NCBI GenBank assembly: GCA_963377175.1
Contig: CAUJNA010000196.1
Span: forward strand, 215,001-279,000
Direction of reading: 5' to 3'
From: Effrenium voratum
Taxonomy: Eukaryota; Sar; Dinophyceae; Suessiales; Symbiodiniaceae
DNA: 64,000 nucleotides
Numbering within the stretch: the stretch's first letter is position 1; each line of letters starts with the position of its first letter. A model generated the notes under the pieces. The model was given only the letters and a program-made list of their open reading frames with translations, was not told where the DNA came from and made no database searches. This document shows, piece by piece, positions 9,316-19,741 of this stretch. The position numbers and the translations under genes are program-made.

Positions 9316-11748
9316 TCACAGGCCAACGTTGTACAAGTGCTTGTTGAGTGTGTCGCGGCTGCCAAACTTTGTCAGCAGGTCTGATGGGTTGTCTTCAGAC
9401 CTCACTTTGTGCATTGAAATGATTTTGCTTTTGACAAGTTGTTGTATGAAGAGGTGTCGTAGCTCGATGTGTTTTGCTTTCTTTGATGCGCCTTCTCTCA
9501 TTGATATTGATTTTGCTGCACTGCTGTCTGTGTGTATCCTGATGTTGATGCGTACCTCAAATGCTTCTTTTATGAAGTTGCCGATGTAGAGGCTTTCCTG
9601 TGCTGCTGTGCCAAACGCGTACAGTTCTGATTCTGCTGATGAAAGTGCTATTGTGACTTGTGTTCTGCTGCCATAATGTACTGCTGCTCCAAAGAAGTAC
9701 AGTACAAATCCTGTTGTGCTCTTTCTCGTTGTTTCACATGATGCCCAATTGGCATCTGTGTATGTGTCAAAGTTGAGTGGTATTCGCTTGTCCTGTGTTT
9801 GTATCTTTGGGCGCAAGTTGTGTCGCATGTACCTTGTGCCCTTAAGGTACCTGATCATGTGCTTGAGCTTCTTGTTGTCAAACTGTGTTGGTGCTTGTAA
9901 TGATCTTGCTAGCTCTTTTGCTCCATAGCTGATGTCTGGTCGTGTGTATGCTAGCCGTTGTATTTTGCCAACAAGCCGCCTGTATGATCCAACTGTTAGG
10001 TCGCCTGTGTGTCTAAGCAGAACTTCCTTTTGTATTCTGCTGAACAGTGTGTTGATGATGCTTTGTACTCCTATGAATAGGAGATCGTCTACATAGATCA
10101 TAATGTAGACCAGGCAACCCTTTGACCTGTAGACATTGCTTTCTGTTGTGCATCTCACCAATTCGAGTGTGACTGTGAGAACGTGTGCTATGTGGTCTTG
10201 CCATTGTTTTGGTGATGATCTAAGACCGTAGATTGCTTTGTTTAGCCGCCACATTATGTGTCTGTGCTCTTCGTTGTAAAACTCGTGCGGTGGTCTCATT
10301 ACCAGATTGTGTGTGATGGCTGCTGCATGTAGAAATGCAACACTCACATCTCCTGTACAGACCGACCAGTTGTACACCAGTGCCATTGTGAGAAGCACTC
10401 TCAGAATGCAAAACAATGGTGTACTTGCGAAGAGTAGGTCGTGGTCTGTAACGGGTTCTGTGTAGCCTGTTGCTACTATGCGTGCTCGTACTTCGTTGTG
10501 TTTTGGTTTTAGAACCCATCTTGATTCAATGATGTTTGCTTGTTGTTCTGGTGTCATTGTGTTGCCATCAATCTCTGTGAAGACTGATTGTTCTTTCATT
10601 TGTTGTACTTCCTTCTTCATGCCTTGTGCTACAAGTTGTGGATCCAGGTCTTCTGTGTCATGCATGATCGGCTCCAGTAGGATCCTTTCATTTTTGGTTT
10701 CTTGTGTGTCTTCATTGGAGGTTGTCTCCATTTGTTTACCATCCTTTGTTGTGAGCTTGATGGCATTGATTCTCATCTCGCTTTTTGGTTGTTCTCCTGT
10801 TGTAGGCCGCTCAAGGGTTTGTCTCTCTGCTGTGGTGCGTTGTTGCTTGCCGGCGCTGCCTTCTGCTATTGTATCATCTCTTTCTCTTGTCTGTGATGTG
10901 TGCGGTGGTGCTGGCAATGATGGTCGTTTCTGATGCGCCGGTGATGTAGCCATAGGTGATGTTGGCTCTGCTGTCCTCTTCTGCTTTGGCTGTTGTTCGC
11001 TCGACTGTGCTGTGCTTTGTATCTTGTTCTCTGCTGCTGTGCTTGTTGCTGCATCCTTCTGTGATGTAATTGTTTCGATTGCTGATGGCATTGTTACTGG
11101 TGGTGTGAGAGTCGGTGTGGGCAGTGCTGATGCTGGTGTCTTCCATGGACCTGTGTGTGCACAGTCCAATAGTTGCTGGTCGTATTTGTGAGGCATTATT
11201 TGCCTTCTGATTGTCCTTGCTCTGACAATCTTGTTGTAGATCCCAATGAGGGATTCGCCTGTAGTTGTGTCCTTGCCAAGCCAGATCCCGTTGTAGAACC
11301 TTGGCTCTAGTTTTGGAAATTGTTTTACTGTTGGTAGCATGTGTTGCACTGTCTCACCAAACTCGCACAATGGTGTATGCTGTTCTCTGTTCCATCTGTT
11401 GAAGTAGCTTGTGCATCCATTGCTGTGCAAAGCGTACCTGTTCATGATGTATGCACTGTGTCGAACGATCCAAGGCATGAGTGGATGTTTCATTGGAATG
11501 TCTCTGTTGTAGTTTTGCTTGATCTGTGCCTTGAGTGTTCTGATTTGCGCAAACAGTGTTCTGTGTGCTCGTTCTACTCCTCCTTGTGATTGTGAACTGT
11601 ATGCTCCTGAGTTCCGGGTTGTGATGTTGCCGTTCTTGCTTGCTACTGTGGTAATGACTGCTGTCAGGAAATCTTCCTGATCTGATTGTAGTATTGTGTG
11701 TTGTTCTTCCACACTCAATGAGGAAGTGCTGTAGCTGTGCGACTGCAT
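9316..11748 (-). CDS. pol: Copia Pol: integrase C-part, reverse transcriptase, RNase H
   Basis: An 810-codon frame. The first ~120 residues finish the integrase: the second catalytic Asp in LQSDQEDF and the Glu in QGGVERAHRTL are present. A Ser/Thr/Gln-rich linker follows. RT_2-type reverse transcriptase begins near residue 405 (SRWVLKPKH), with the first catalytic Asp in GDVSVAFLHAA and the YVDD box in IYVDDLLFIG. RNase H follows with YTDANWASC, SSAESELYA, HTDSSAAK and SEDNPSDLLTK, so its acidic residues are intact. The frame ends in NKHLYNVGL. It reverse-transcribes element RNA and integrates the cDNA. The intact motifs fit with the identical LTRs and suggest a recent insertion. Confidence 0.92.
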   Translation of the reverse strand: MQSHSYSTSSLSVEEQHTILQSDQEDFLTAVITTVASKNGNITTRNSGAYSSQSQGGVERAHRTLFAQIRTLKAQIKQNYNRDIPMKHPLMPWIVRHSAYIMNRYALHSNGCTSYFNRWNREQHTPLCEFGETVQHMLPTVKQFPKLEPRFYNGIWLGKDTTTGESLIGIYNKIVRARTIRRQIMPHKYDQQLLDCAHTGPWKTPASALPTPTLTPPVTMPSAIETITSQKDAATSTAAENKIQSTAQSSEQQPKQKRTAEPTSPMATSPAHQKRPSLPAPPHTSQTRERDDTIAEGSAGKQQRTTAERQTLERPTTGEQPKSEMRINAIKLTTKDGKQMETTSNEDTQETKNERILLEPIMHDTEDLDPQLVAQGMKKEVQQMKEQSVFTEIDGNTMTPEQQANIIESRWVLKPKHNEVRARIVATGYTEPVTDHDLLFASTPLFCILRVLLTMALVYNWSVCTGDVSVAFLHAAAITHNLVMRPPHEFYNEEHRHIMWRLNKAIYGLRSSPKQWQDHIAHVLTVTLELVRCTTESNVYRSKGCLVYIMIYVDDLLFIGVQSIINTLFSRIQKEVLLRHTGDLTVGSYRRLVGKIQRLAYTRPDISYGAKELARSLQAPTQFDNKKLKHMIRYLKGTRYMRHNLRPKIQTQDKRIPLNFDTYTDANWASCETTRKSTTGFVLYFFGAAVHYGSRTQVTIALSSAESELYAFGTAAQESLYIGNFIKEAFEVRINIRIHTDSSAAKSISMREGASKKAKHIELRHLFIQQLVKSKIISMHKVRSEDNPSDLLTKFGSRDTLNKHLYNVGL

Positions 11749-11986
11749 AGTCGAAGAGCATCCTCTTGTCGGACAATTGTATTGCCATGATCATCCCTGA
11801 TTGGATGTCAATTGCTGTGAGGATTGGATGTACCTTGTTGTCATCGAAGCCTTTGATGTAGCCGAAGTCGAGTTGTATGATTGGAAGCTTGCTGTGCTGT
11901 TTTGGGTGGTTGTTTTGTCTGCCTCTTGATTGTACGCATATCGGACACCAATTCCTGTAAGGGAGGTGTGTAACATTGTGCTCCAA
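11354..11986 (-). CDS. Copia integrase N-terminal part (frameshifted from pol)
   Basis: Encodes the integrase zinc-binding region (HNVTHLPYRNWCPICVQS, an HHCC pattern) and the first catalytic Asp in IQLDFGYIKG. It is in another frame from the downstream pol ORF, and the two overlap between 11354 and 11748. The true protein switches frame near 11.7 kb, where ECGRTTHN-like text meets the ILQSDQEDF frame. I read this as a frameshift mutation or sequencing error rather than a designed slip. Confidence 0.8.
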   Translation of the reverse strand: MEHNVTHLPYRNWCPICVQSRGRQNNHPKQHSKLPIIQLDFGYIKGFDDNKVHPILTAIDIQSGMIMAIQLSDKRMLFDYAVAQLQHFLIECGRTTHNTTIRSGRFPDSSHYHSSKQERQHHNPELRSIQFTITRRSRTSTQNTVCANQNTQGTDQAKLQQRHSNETSTHALDRSTQCIHHEQVRFAQQWMHKLLQQMEQRTAYTIVRVW

Positions 11987-12620
11987 ATCTCCTGTGGTGT
12001 GGGTTGCTTGGGTGCCTGTACTGCTTTTGCTCTTGTGCCTTGTTGTTGTTCTTCATCATCTGACTCGAGCTGTGTTGGGAACTCTTGATGTTCCTCAAAG
12101 TTTGTCCAGCCTGTCCAAGGCTTGTCTGATGTCTTTGCTGGCTGTGTTGTCCATTCATCTTCTATCAACCTTGTGTGTTGTCTTTCTCCTCCAGCTGGTT
12201 GTACCTTGGTCTGTCTCCAAGGTAAGAGTCGCTTGATGTCTGGCCCGTCGTGTGTCTGTCTGGTATGTAAAACGCTGTTCTGGGTTCAACATGTACTCTC
12301 TTCCAGTATGGGCCTTCTCTGTACCAGTAGTCTCCTCCAGGGTGTACCTCTGAAGGATGTGGAAGTCCTTGTCCAGCTGCGCCTTTGGTGGTGTGTGGCG
12401 CAGGTGTGTCCTGAACTGTTGGTGGTGTTGTTTTCTCTCTAAGCCGTGTGCGCGGTTTGTGCTGAATCACTTGCGGTGTCACCCTCTGTGGTGCACTTTT
12501 TGGCTGTGTCTTTGTTGCAAGCTGTTGCTGTATTGCCTCTGGCAATGTTGTGCCTTTCTTGATCCTGAATGTTGTCTCTCCTTTCCACATTTGTGGTTGT
12601 GCTTTGTTTGGCGCTTCCAT
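11791..12620 (-). CDS. Copia polyprotein spacer between protease and integrase
   Basis: Two overlapping frames (12165-12620 and 11791-12168) give charged, Gln/Thr/Pro-rich text without a known domain. Examples are KKGTTLPEAIQQQLATKT and EEHQEFPTQLESDDEEQQQG. Position and composition mark it as the linker between protease and integrase. At least two frame changes are needed to join it to its neighbours. Confidence 0.6.
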
Positions 12621-14086
12621 TGTTTGATGCTTGTCTTCAAACGTGTTCGTTGTACCATCCTTGAGTCTGATGGTTGTTTTCCTGTAGTCCTCAAGTTGTT
12701 CTGCTGGGACTGGACACTGTGTTCTCGAAGGTGTGAAGAGTGTCTTTCTGTGTTGCTGTGTACTCTGACAAGTTCACCTTGTGTGTTGAACTGCCAGTAA
12801 TCTCCTGCATAGCCTGTGTCTGCAGGACCTTGTGGTGTCAGTGTTGCGGTCGGTGCTAGCATGCCGATCTGTCCTTGGTCTGTGTTGTGTATCTGTAGCT
12901 TTGTTCCTTTTGGCAATGCTGTGATTTCTGCTTGTAGGAAGAACAGGCCATTTCTGCTCTCCAGCGTGCTGTTGAATCCTTTGATGTGATGTAGCTTTGG
13001 ATTGTCATCTAATGTAAGTTGGAAACCTTGTTCCACCAGCCTTGTAACTGAAAGAATCGGCTGTTTAACCTCACAAACGTAAAATGGTATGACAATTTGT
13101 TGTCCGCTGTGATTTGTCATGCAGACCCATCTGTACCCATAAAGCTCGATGTGCTGGTTGGTCACTGTTCTGAGTTGTGGTCCTGTTCCATGTGCGAGCT
13201 GGTGTAATGGAAAGTGTGGTGCAAACCATGGTGGGCATACATGTGTAGCCGCACCGGTGTCAATCACAAGACTGACCCACTTGTTGTCTTCTGAGTGTTG
13301 TTGTGCTGTGCCAATCATGGCAATTGTTACTTCTTGTTTTCCTGAGATGGGTACTGCTAATGGGTCCGCCATTTGTGGTGGCTGTGGTAATGCTAGTTGT
13401 TGCATGTGTATCTGATCCTGGTGGTACCAGTTGTTGTCATAGTGTGACTGACTGTACCAGTCATCTGTCTGGTCATTGGTATCGAAGTTGCCAGTATCGC
13501 AGTTGTAGATCGCCACTCTGCATTGTTTGGCCATGTGTCCTGGTTGTCCACATCTGTAGCAAACATTTGTTGCTTGCTTTCCTTTTGATCCTTTTCCTCC
13601 TTGTTGGTTGTTGTAGTATCCTTTTCCTTTTCCTTTGTTGTTGTATCCTTTTCCTTTGGAGTATCCTTGTTGTCCTTTGAAAGGATTTCCTTGTCCAACC
13701 GGTTGTTGATTGTACTTACCTTTTCCTCCTTTGTAGTTGTTGTATCCGAAGTTGTTGCCGTAGCCGCCGTAGCCTTTGCCTTTGTTGTGTTTTCCTTTGC
13801 CTTTGTGCTTGCCCTTCTTTCCTTTTCCTTTGTTGTGCCATGTTGCTCCTATGTCCATTGGTGCCGGTCCTTGATTGCTGTTGCTGCCTGATGTGATTGA
13901 CTGTAGTCTGGTGCGTGACGCTGTTGCTCTGTAGTACTCGGTCACCATCGATCTGATCTGTGCGTATGTTGTGATGTTTCCTGCTAGTAGCTGCAAATGC
14001 TGCTGTAGTGGCCCTTTTGTTTCATTGAGTAGCACTGCGGTAGTGTGTTGTTGTCTTGTTCGTACCTTGAGAGTTGGAACTCCCAT
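12479..14086 (-). CDS. gag-pro: Copia Gag C-terminal half with zinc knuckle, and protease
   Basis: A 535-codon frame. Residues ~85-170 are a Lys/Gly/Tyr/Asn-rich basic region (repeats of NKGKGKG type), likely for RNA binding. A CCHC knuckle follows, CYRCGQPGHMAKQC. The retroviral-type protease then has its active-site DTG in LVIDTGAATHVCPPW. The last ~130 residues run into the spacer and lose sense, so the frame is disrupted there, near 12.75 kb. The upstream end overlaps the gag N-terminal frame, and the switch lies near 14.05 kb. Confidence 0.85.
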   Translation of the reverse strand: MGVPTLKVRTRQQHTTAVLLNETKGPLQQHLQLLAGNITTYAQIRSMVTEYYRATASRTRLQSITSGSNSNQGPAPMDIGATWHNKGKGKKGKHKGKGKHNKGKGYGGYGNNFGYNNYKGGKGKYNQQPVGQGNPFKGQQGYSKGKGYNNKGKGKGYYNNQQGGKGSKGKQATNVCYRCGQPGHMAKQCRVAIYNCDTGNFDTNDQTDDWYSQSHYDNNWYHQDQIHMQQLALPQPPQMADPLAVPISGKQEVTIAMIGTAQQHSEDNKWVSLVIDTGAATHVCPPWFAPHFPLHQLAHGTGPQLRTVTNQHIELYGYRWVCMTNHSGQQIVIPFYVCEVKQPILSVTRLVEQGFQLTLDDNPKLHHIKGFNSTLESRNGLFFLQAEITALPKGTKLQIHNTDQGQIGMLAPTATLTPQGPADTGYAGDYWQFNTQGELVRVHSNTERHSSHLREHSVQSQQNNLRTTGKQPSDSRMVQRTRLKTSIKQWKRQTKHNHKCGKERQHSGSRKAQHCQRQYSNSLQQRHSQKVHHRG

Positions 14087-14580
14087 GTTGTAAAGCTCTC
14101 TTCGAACTTCTGTTCATCAAGTTGTGGTTTGAGCAGCTTTGTAAGATATCCAATGCTCCTTGTACCAAGAGGTATGGAGTACCTTGCATGTATAAGCCGC
14201 CATGTTTCGAATCCGTTGCCTTGCATGTTTTGTCTGCAGATTGTAGCTGCTGGTCCATCGCATGTGCTCACTAGGATGTAGTGCAAGTTGTTGCTCAGTT
14301 ATATCCATTGCTCTGCAACTTGTTGTGAAGGTGCTGCATTCTCAAGTTGGTCATTTGTAACTGCTCCTGTTGATTGCTCTGACTGTCTAAGCAGTCTGTT
14401 GTAGTCTGGGTCTTGTAGTCCCAGGTATGCTGTCATCTTGTACTTCCATTCTTCGAAGGTGTTGTGTTCGCCATTGAAGCGAGGTGGTGATATCTTGTAC
14501 TTGTGGATTCCTTCTAGCTGCTGCTGTTGTGGTTGCTGATCTTGTTGTTGTGCCATGTTACTCACTACTGTGTACCTCAA
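13984..14580 (-). pseudogene. gag: Copia Gag N-terminal part with in-frame stop
   Basis: Starts as MAQQQDQQPQQQQLEG just inside the 5' LTR and shows the usual copia Gag phrases (PRFNGEHNTFEEWKYKMTAYL; then FETWRLIHARYSIP). A TAA stop at 14299-14301, after VAEQWI, interrupts an otherwise continuous frame. The frame then shifts near 14045 into the next segment. The element is thus probably not autonomous in this copy, unless the stop is read through. Confidence 0.75.
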
Positions 14581-14693
14581 CCTGTGAGTGCGTGTTGGAG
14601 CTCACCCTGAGTATTTGTGGTAGGATCGTGTACCAGGGATCACTGCTCAGTTGGATTGATGTTGTACATACCTGGAGACCTGTGTGTGACAGC

Positions 14694-14802
14694 GCGGCAC
14701 TGTTGTTTCCAGGTGGCAAGCTGTAGCTCTACTGTATGTAGGCTCAAGGCCTTGATCATACAGATGTGCAAGGGCATGTACAAGTGAGGATGTATATTAA
14801 CA
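14694..14802 (-). repeat. 5' LTR of the copia element
   Basis: Identical over 109 bp to 7719-7827. It carries the promoter side of the element on the minus strand. No TATA or initiator motif can be singled out. Confidence 0.9.
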
Positions 14803-15865
14803 TATTTTGCGTAGACATGGCATGTGAGACATAGACGTTGAACATATTGGTGCGCAAATAGGCCGCCTACCTTTCAAGCAGGGATCCGGATCACTTTCGG
14901 AACTTGTCTGCCAAGATGTTTCTCTAGAGGTGCCATCTGCGGAGAACAGTGCATCTTTCTCATTCCAACCTCAAGTTGATGTAGAGGAACCCCCCTGTGC
15001 ACAGGAGAAGTGCCAGCCGAGGAGGTTCGGCGGCCCTTGTGCCACCCATCAAAGTCATGTGTTGCCTGACCTTTCAAAAAGCTGCCTTTGAAAGAACCCC
15101 TTGTCGAGGGTCAACATCGTCTGCAAACTATCTCCATTCCAGGGTTGGGGGCTGAGGCGATGATGTTGAGCTAAGACTTTGCCAGCACCGCTACGCGCTT
15201 GCCGGGAGCGAGGCTCGAAGAGAACAGCGTCCAAAACAACCTGCCGCACGGAGAACGGAAAGCGAGAAATCCGGCCACCAAACCACACGCGCAATAGCCG
15301 CGGGCGCAACTCGCCAGGTATCTGAACCTCTGAACCCGCCGCACCTCCTGAGAACCCCCCCCCCGGCAGGACAAACCGCCCAGGCAAAATGAAGAGCTCG
15401 GCTCTCCCCCTCTGCCTGCAGCTGCGGCTCTCTCAGTGCCGACACCCGCTGGCCTTGGCGAAGAGCGCCCGCAGGCTCAGCTTTCCAAGCAAAAAGGGTG
15501 AGCGGTGAGCCACTGAACAACAGCACAGGCGTTCACCCGCACAAGTCCTAAGGGAACTGTCTTGAACTCGTAGCGAGCAACCCCCTAATCAAAAAGTAAG
15601 GCGCTGGAGTTGGTGTGCGCGATGCCTTGGATTGATTGGAGCCTGTGGCAGAAGTAACCTTGACCCTCTTTCCCTCAAACACAGAATCAGCTTCCTGCAT
15701 GGGTTGTCAAGCCTGGACTCTCAGCCAGCGCGGCAAAACCATCAAAAATCGAGCTTTGACACACCTGAAACGCGCCTTCCGAGTCACAAGGCAGAAAAGC
15801 GCAAATCATCCGCCAGAATCTTGGACGAAGTCACCCATCCACGTGCGCTAAACGACGAGTTTGGC
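14803..15865. other. Flank of the copia element, weak exon candidate
   Basis: A minus-strand segment around 15190-15330 reads EVQIPGELRPRLLRVWFGGR and RFPFSVRQVVLDAVLFEP, which is protein-like, but I recognise nothing and the splice ends are uncertain. The rest shows no feature. Confidence 0.25.
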
Positions 15866-15917
15866 TCCCACGCGGTCCGTGAAGAAGCTCAGCAGCAGCG
15901 GAATGCGCAGGTAAGGC
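15866..15917 (-). CDS. Small candidate exon (YLRIPLLLSFF motif)
   Basis: A CCCAG acceptor, about 17 codons reading PYLRIPLLLSFFTDRVG, and a GC donor (GGA|GCCAAA). The phrase RIPLLLSFF resembles text I associate with repeated dinoflagellate proteins, but I cannot name the family. Very short, so confidence is low. Confidence 0.3.
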
Positions 15918-16584
15918 CTGGGCTGTGGTTCCGTCTCAAAACGGAAAACGAGGCCCCTGTTGCCATGTTAACACACAAGGCACGCCCAAAAACAGAATGC
16001 CACATCATCAAATCAACCGGGGGTGAACCGTAACTTTAGTTGCAAGCCTCCAAAAAAGGATAGTGGACCCCAAAGCGCGCGAGTTGATGTCAGATCTGAC
16101 CAGGGTTTGAGAAAAAAACATGTAGGGGGAGGGAACCCATGTCAACACTACAGCAAAACCAGGCCCATACCAAACCAACAAACCCAACCATAAAAACGGC
16201 ATCTTGATTTCAGGTCTGATCTTTTGAGGGCCCGTAGTCCCGCGCCAATCTTACATTCGAGGCTCTCGTCACACTGAGCATGAAACACCCTACCTTCTTT
16301 ATCGTTTCGTTCACTTCGAGGATGGTTCACCGGTTTTATTCTTCTTGCGTGAAAACGGCGTGCAAGAAGCTATAAGCTCCTAAGGCTTTTCGATGCTTTT
16401 CGCGGGATGCCCAAGAAGCAAGGGACAAGCTGTTAAGACCCTGAGCTGGGGCTCCAATTTTAGCTGGAGCCGCTCTTCTCCAAAACGTCCAAGGAGTGAG
16501 CAAAAGAGCCGTTCCCATATACCGATCAAAATGGACACCAAACCGCCGTTCCACTCACTTCCTGAGTGGACTTACCACTAAAAT

Positions 16585-16687
16585 GGCTGTGGCTCAAAAA
16601 ACCGGCACCAAAATGGAACCCTGGTAAGTGGAAACATGGACCAAAACCTGCGGTTTGCCCCTCCTGTTTAATTTTGCGCCACACCCA
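16585..16687. repeat. ~100-bp inverted-terminal repeat, family copy 2 (inverted)
   Basis: Ends GGCTGTGGCTCAAAAA and ATTTTGCGCCACACCC are inverted relative to each other. The interior (GGAACCCTGGTAAGTGGAAA, CCAAAACCTGCGG) is the reverse complement of the copies at 4317 and 60081. Confidence 0.6.
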
Positions 16688-16951
16688 GATCTGTTCTTGC
16701 CAGAAAAGTTTCAGGAAGTCTTGGTTGCGGTAACGACCCCCCTGCAAAAAGTGCATAACTTTTTGGGGGTTAGGTGGCAAACCCCTTCGTTTCAGCCAAA
16801 AAGGCAAAGTCTAAAGATCCGTTGCCCACTAGCAGCCAAGAAGTGCGCCCATCCTTCTCAAGGCTCGCGCGCGGTGAGGTAGGTCAGCAACAGCTCGCTG
16901 TCGGCAGCGCCTAAGGCCTTGGGCCGATGGGATGATTGCTGTGGGTGAGAT

Positions 16952-17057
16952 GGCGGTGGTCAAAAAACAGGGTAACCCCGAAATGGCTTGCCCTGGATGG
17001 AACCAAGGACTGAAACCTGCGCTCCAGTTCCTGGCGGTTTAATTTTGACCCACACCC
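16952..17057. repeat. ~100-bp inverted-terminal repeat, family copy 3 (inverted)
   Basis: GCGGTGGTCAAAAAA at the left and TTTAATTTTGACCCACACCC at the right. It lies about 265 bp from copy 2 in the same orientation. Confidence 0.6.
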
Positions 17058-17244
17058 AAATCTGCTCTTCCCTTGATCTTCGCCGTGCCGAAACTCTTTG
17101 GCCCACGTCTCTGCGCCTCCCTTTTTGCCCAGCGCAGACCTGGGCAACCTGCGGGTCTTCGCCCTCCTTTCAGCGTCCTTCGGCCCTTGGCCGCCCGACT
17201 CGCGAGGCGCGCGAGGCTCGCCCCGGTCGCGCCGGTCGAAAGCG

Positions 17245-17361
17245 CTCAGGCGACGAAGCAGCGGGCCGGGCCCAGGAGCCACTGGCACACCTCCGTGGCG
17301 GTCGCCCGCTCCGCGGGCCTCTTGTCTGGGTGCCACCTGGCGCACGCCGGCTTGATGAAAC
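17245..17361 (-). CDS. Candidate exon with J-domain HPD motif
   Basis: After a CAACAG acceptor the minus strand reads FIKPACARWHPDKRPAERAT followed by ATEVCQWLLGPARCFVA. WHPDK followed by a charged helix and a final hydrophobic helix is the pattern of helices II-III of DnaJ J-domains, whose HPD tripeptide stimulates Hsp70 ATPase. Only this part of the domain is found; helix I should lie in an upstream exon. Splice ends are approximate, and a chance HPDK match cannot be excluded. Confidence 0.4.
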
Positions 17362-18049
17362 CTGTTGCCTGGAAGAGGAAACGGGGGAAACCCAAGGGGG
17401 AAGGGGCAGAAAGGTCCATGGCCTGTGTCTGACCACTTCAGGGGATCCGAACCAGACTATGGAAAGGAGAGCAGATTTCAACTTCAACTTCTTCGTTGGA
17501 CTCGTGCAGTTCGACCCGCATTCGGCCCTTTGGTGCCCGAGGCACTCCAGCATCATCTGCTTGAAGAGGCGGCTGCGCTCAGACAGCGGCTTGCTCCTTG
17601 CCGATGGTGTGGGGATTGGCAGAAGGGTGGGGGACGCTTCTGAAGGCACGCGACGCACTGATCCCCCAGGGTCAAGCTGCGTAGCTCAAATGCACGAAAA
17701 GCAAACGCGAGTTGCCCCATGGCAACATCAGCGCCAGCACGAGGTCGGCACACCATTTTTGGACCGCCCGGAGACAAGATCCAGTGCAAGCGGTTGAAAC
17801 CACACCGTATACCGCAGACACCCCACCTGCGGCATCGTCACCTAAGGCAGGCCTAGAGACGTGACCAAACGGCCTGTGGGACACACCACGGCCCAAAAAC
17901 CACGAATTCAAAATGGCTGCTTCCGCCATGTACGCGGCTGACAAGGCAGGCAAATGCAGGCAAGAGATCCCTAAACCTGCTCATCTGCAAGGCAAGCCCA
18001 CCTCTGCCCTGTCACGCTAGGCCGCACGCATGGGCGGGCAAAACTTCAC

Positions 18050-18703
18050 TCATGCCGCCGCCACCCTCCCAGTCTGAGGGTCGGTGCCCAGCAAGCGCCG
18101 GAAGAGCAAAATGTGAGGCTCGGGGCGGTGGAACTCGTAGTGCACCCAGCCACGCGACTGCGTTACCTTAGCTGCGGATGGGACCCAGACATAAAAAATG
18201 GGGATTATTTTTTGGGACCACTAAAAAATGGGAAAACCCACCAAGGGGGCCAGCCTTTTGAAGTCATTTCGATCGGTGGATTCGCTGTTGCAAGTGAGGT
18301 GCCCCCACTCCACGCCACTGCGTCTCTTCCAAGCACTTCTTCATGCCGTCTGTGAGTTTCCACACCTCCTTTGCAGCTGCCTCCAGGGAACAAACTCTTC
18401 CATTTGTCTAACTCCGCTGAAAATAAGCATATTTCCAGTTGTGATAGATTCCCTTTAAACCGCAACAAGGGAACAAACATATATATATATATATGTACAT
18501 GCTTAAGCAAATGGAAGAACTGACCGGGCCCGTGACCAACCCGAGTCAACACCCGAAAAGCTTGAGCCTCAGCTCCTGCGCGCGCAAAATTTCAACTCGC
18601 TACCTCCTCCCTAAGCGGCCTTGTGGAGGATCACATGGCGGTACTCGTACCTGTCATCGGAGTACTTCTCAGAGTACTCGATCTCGTCAGGATAGTGCAC
18701 CAT
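18050..18703 (-). CDS. CKS1: CKS1-like cyclin-dependent kinase regulatory subunit, copy A
   Basis: Three exons on the minus strand: 18620-18703, 18303-18380 and 18050-18166, giving 92 residues, near the usual length for the family. CKS proteins bind CDKs and phosphorylated substrates in cell-cycle control. Exon 1 has [18 protein letters not shown], exon 2 the linker helix, and exon 3 [20 protein letters not shown], which holds the beta-hinge HRPEPH and the anion-binding residues typical of CKS1. The introns begin GC (AAG|GCCGCT and GGGG|GCACC) and end AG, and both keep frame. Intron 1 contains an AT run and a dispersed repeat also found at the window end. The TGA stop follows GRVAAA. Complete and apparently functional. 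Confidence 0.88.
18421..18473. repeat. Dispersed ~53-bp repeat inside CKS1-A intron 1
   Basis: AAATAAGCATATTTCCAG, GTGATAGATTCCC and CAACA.GGGAA recur in order at 63941-63993 with only a few changes. It is followed by an (AT)n run at about 18479-18494. Confidence 0.6.
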
Positions 18704-19659
18704 CGTCAGCCAGGAGCCAAACACAGAAGCAAAACCCCCAAACTTATGAGCCAAACGACAGCGCACGGCGATTCTCATGCGTTTCGTGGACCCAGGGTTA
18801 GCTCCCCGAACGCGCCGGAAAGAAAAGACAAGAGAAGGGGCGCCCGGCTCGTTCTAAAGGCCGGCACCGGAAACCTCCGAAGCCCCTGGCCTTGCGCCAT
18901 AACCTGCTTATACTTTGCCATCCAACCCTTCAAGAAACCCTCCGCTTCACTCACTCTTTGGGAAAAAGAGGGAGACGAAAAACGAGAAAAAAAAAAAAAA
19001 CTGGCAAGAAACTACGCCGGAAAGCGGCAAACATCGAAAACCAGTCACCAACCTCCGGGCGAATCCAAATCCAGTCACCGCAACTCCTGCAACCGCGCTT
19101 GCCTTCGTAAACTCCGCACCCCCGGCTCGTCTTCGGGGCTCCTGTGGCCTCTCATCGCCTCCAGCAGTTGTGCTGCCGCTTTCTGGGCCCTGCCCGGCGG
19201 CAGCGCAGGCAGCGGCGCCTAGGGGCGCCCTTCGGAGAATCATGGCCTCCTTTTGGTTTCCCTTTGGCTTACCATTTTTTGGGTTTGTCTCAAAATAGGG
19301 GAACCCCGAAGCGATTGGTTTCCTTCTAGTTTCCCTTGAAAGCCGCAAGAGCGGCTACCCTTGGAACAAAAGACACCCCCATCTCATTTGGTTGGGAGAT
19401 GTAGCCTCTGCAAGAATGTGGTCAGATCTCCAACCCGCCAAGCCAAACCACCAAGCCATCGGGAAAAATAAGATTACCCATCCCCCTGTTGGTTTCTTTC
19501 TGGGAAGGTTCAGCTACAAAGTGGCGACCTTTCTTGCGGCCCACTGGGGCATCACCTCAAGTCCTCCAAACTGGTCAAACCGGACTGGCCCCGGCCAAGT
19601 GAGCCGCTTCACAGCCAGCACAAAACCAACCACAAGCATCGCAACCGAGGCCACCACAA
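18704..19659. other. No gene recognised upstream of CKS1-A
   Basis: Open frames on both strands near 18950-19220 have unremarkable Arg/Ser/Pro-rich text. At 19245-19330 a repeat-like stretch carries TTTTGGTTTCCCTTTGG and a GGGGAACCCC phrase seen elsewhere in the window. Nothing supports an exon. Confidence 0.25.
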
Positions 19660-19709
19660 AGCACCACCACCACCCCCACCACCACCACCACCACCACCAC
19701 CACCACCAG

Positions 19710-19741
<32 letters not shown>

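Larger units (their letters stand above)
7719..14802 (-). mobile_element. Ty1/copia LTR retrotransposon with extra 3' ORF
   Basis: A 7.1-kb element on the minus strand bounded by identical 109-bp direct repeats. The order read 5' to 3' on the minus strand is Gag (CCHC knuckle), aspartic protease, integrase, reverse transcriptase, RNase H, then an ORF of unknown function. Integrase before RT is the Ty1/copia order. The pol reading frame is long and its catalytic motifs are intact, while gag and the integrase N-terminus carry frameshifts and one stop. The coding strand is rich in ACA, CAA and GCA, so the plus strand looks TGT/TTG-rich and unlike its surroundings. No target-site duplication is visible at the ends. 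Confidence 0.92.
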
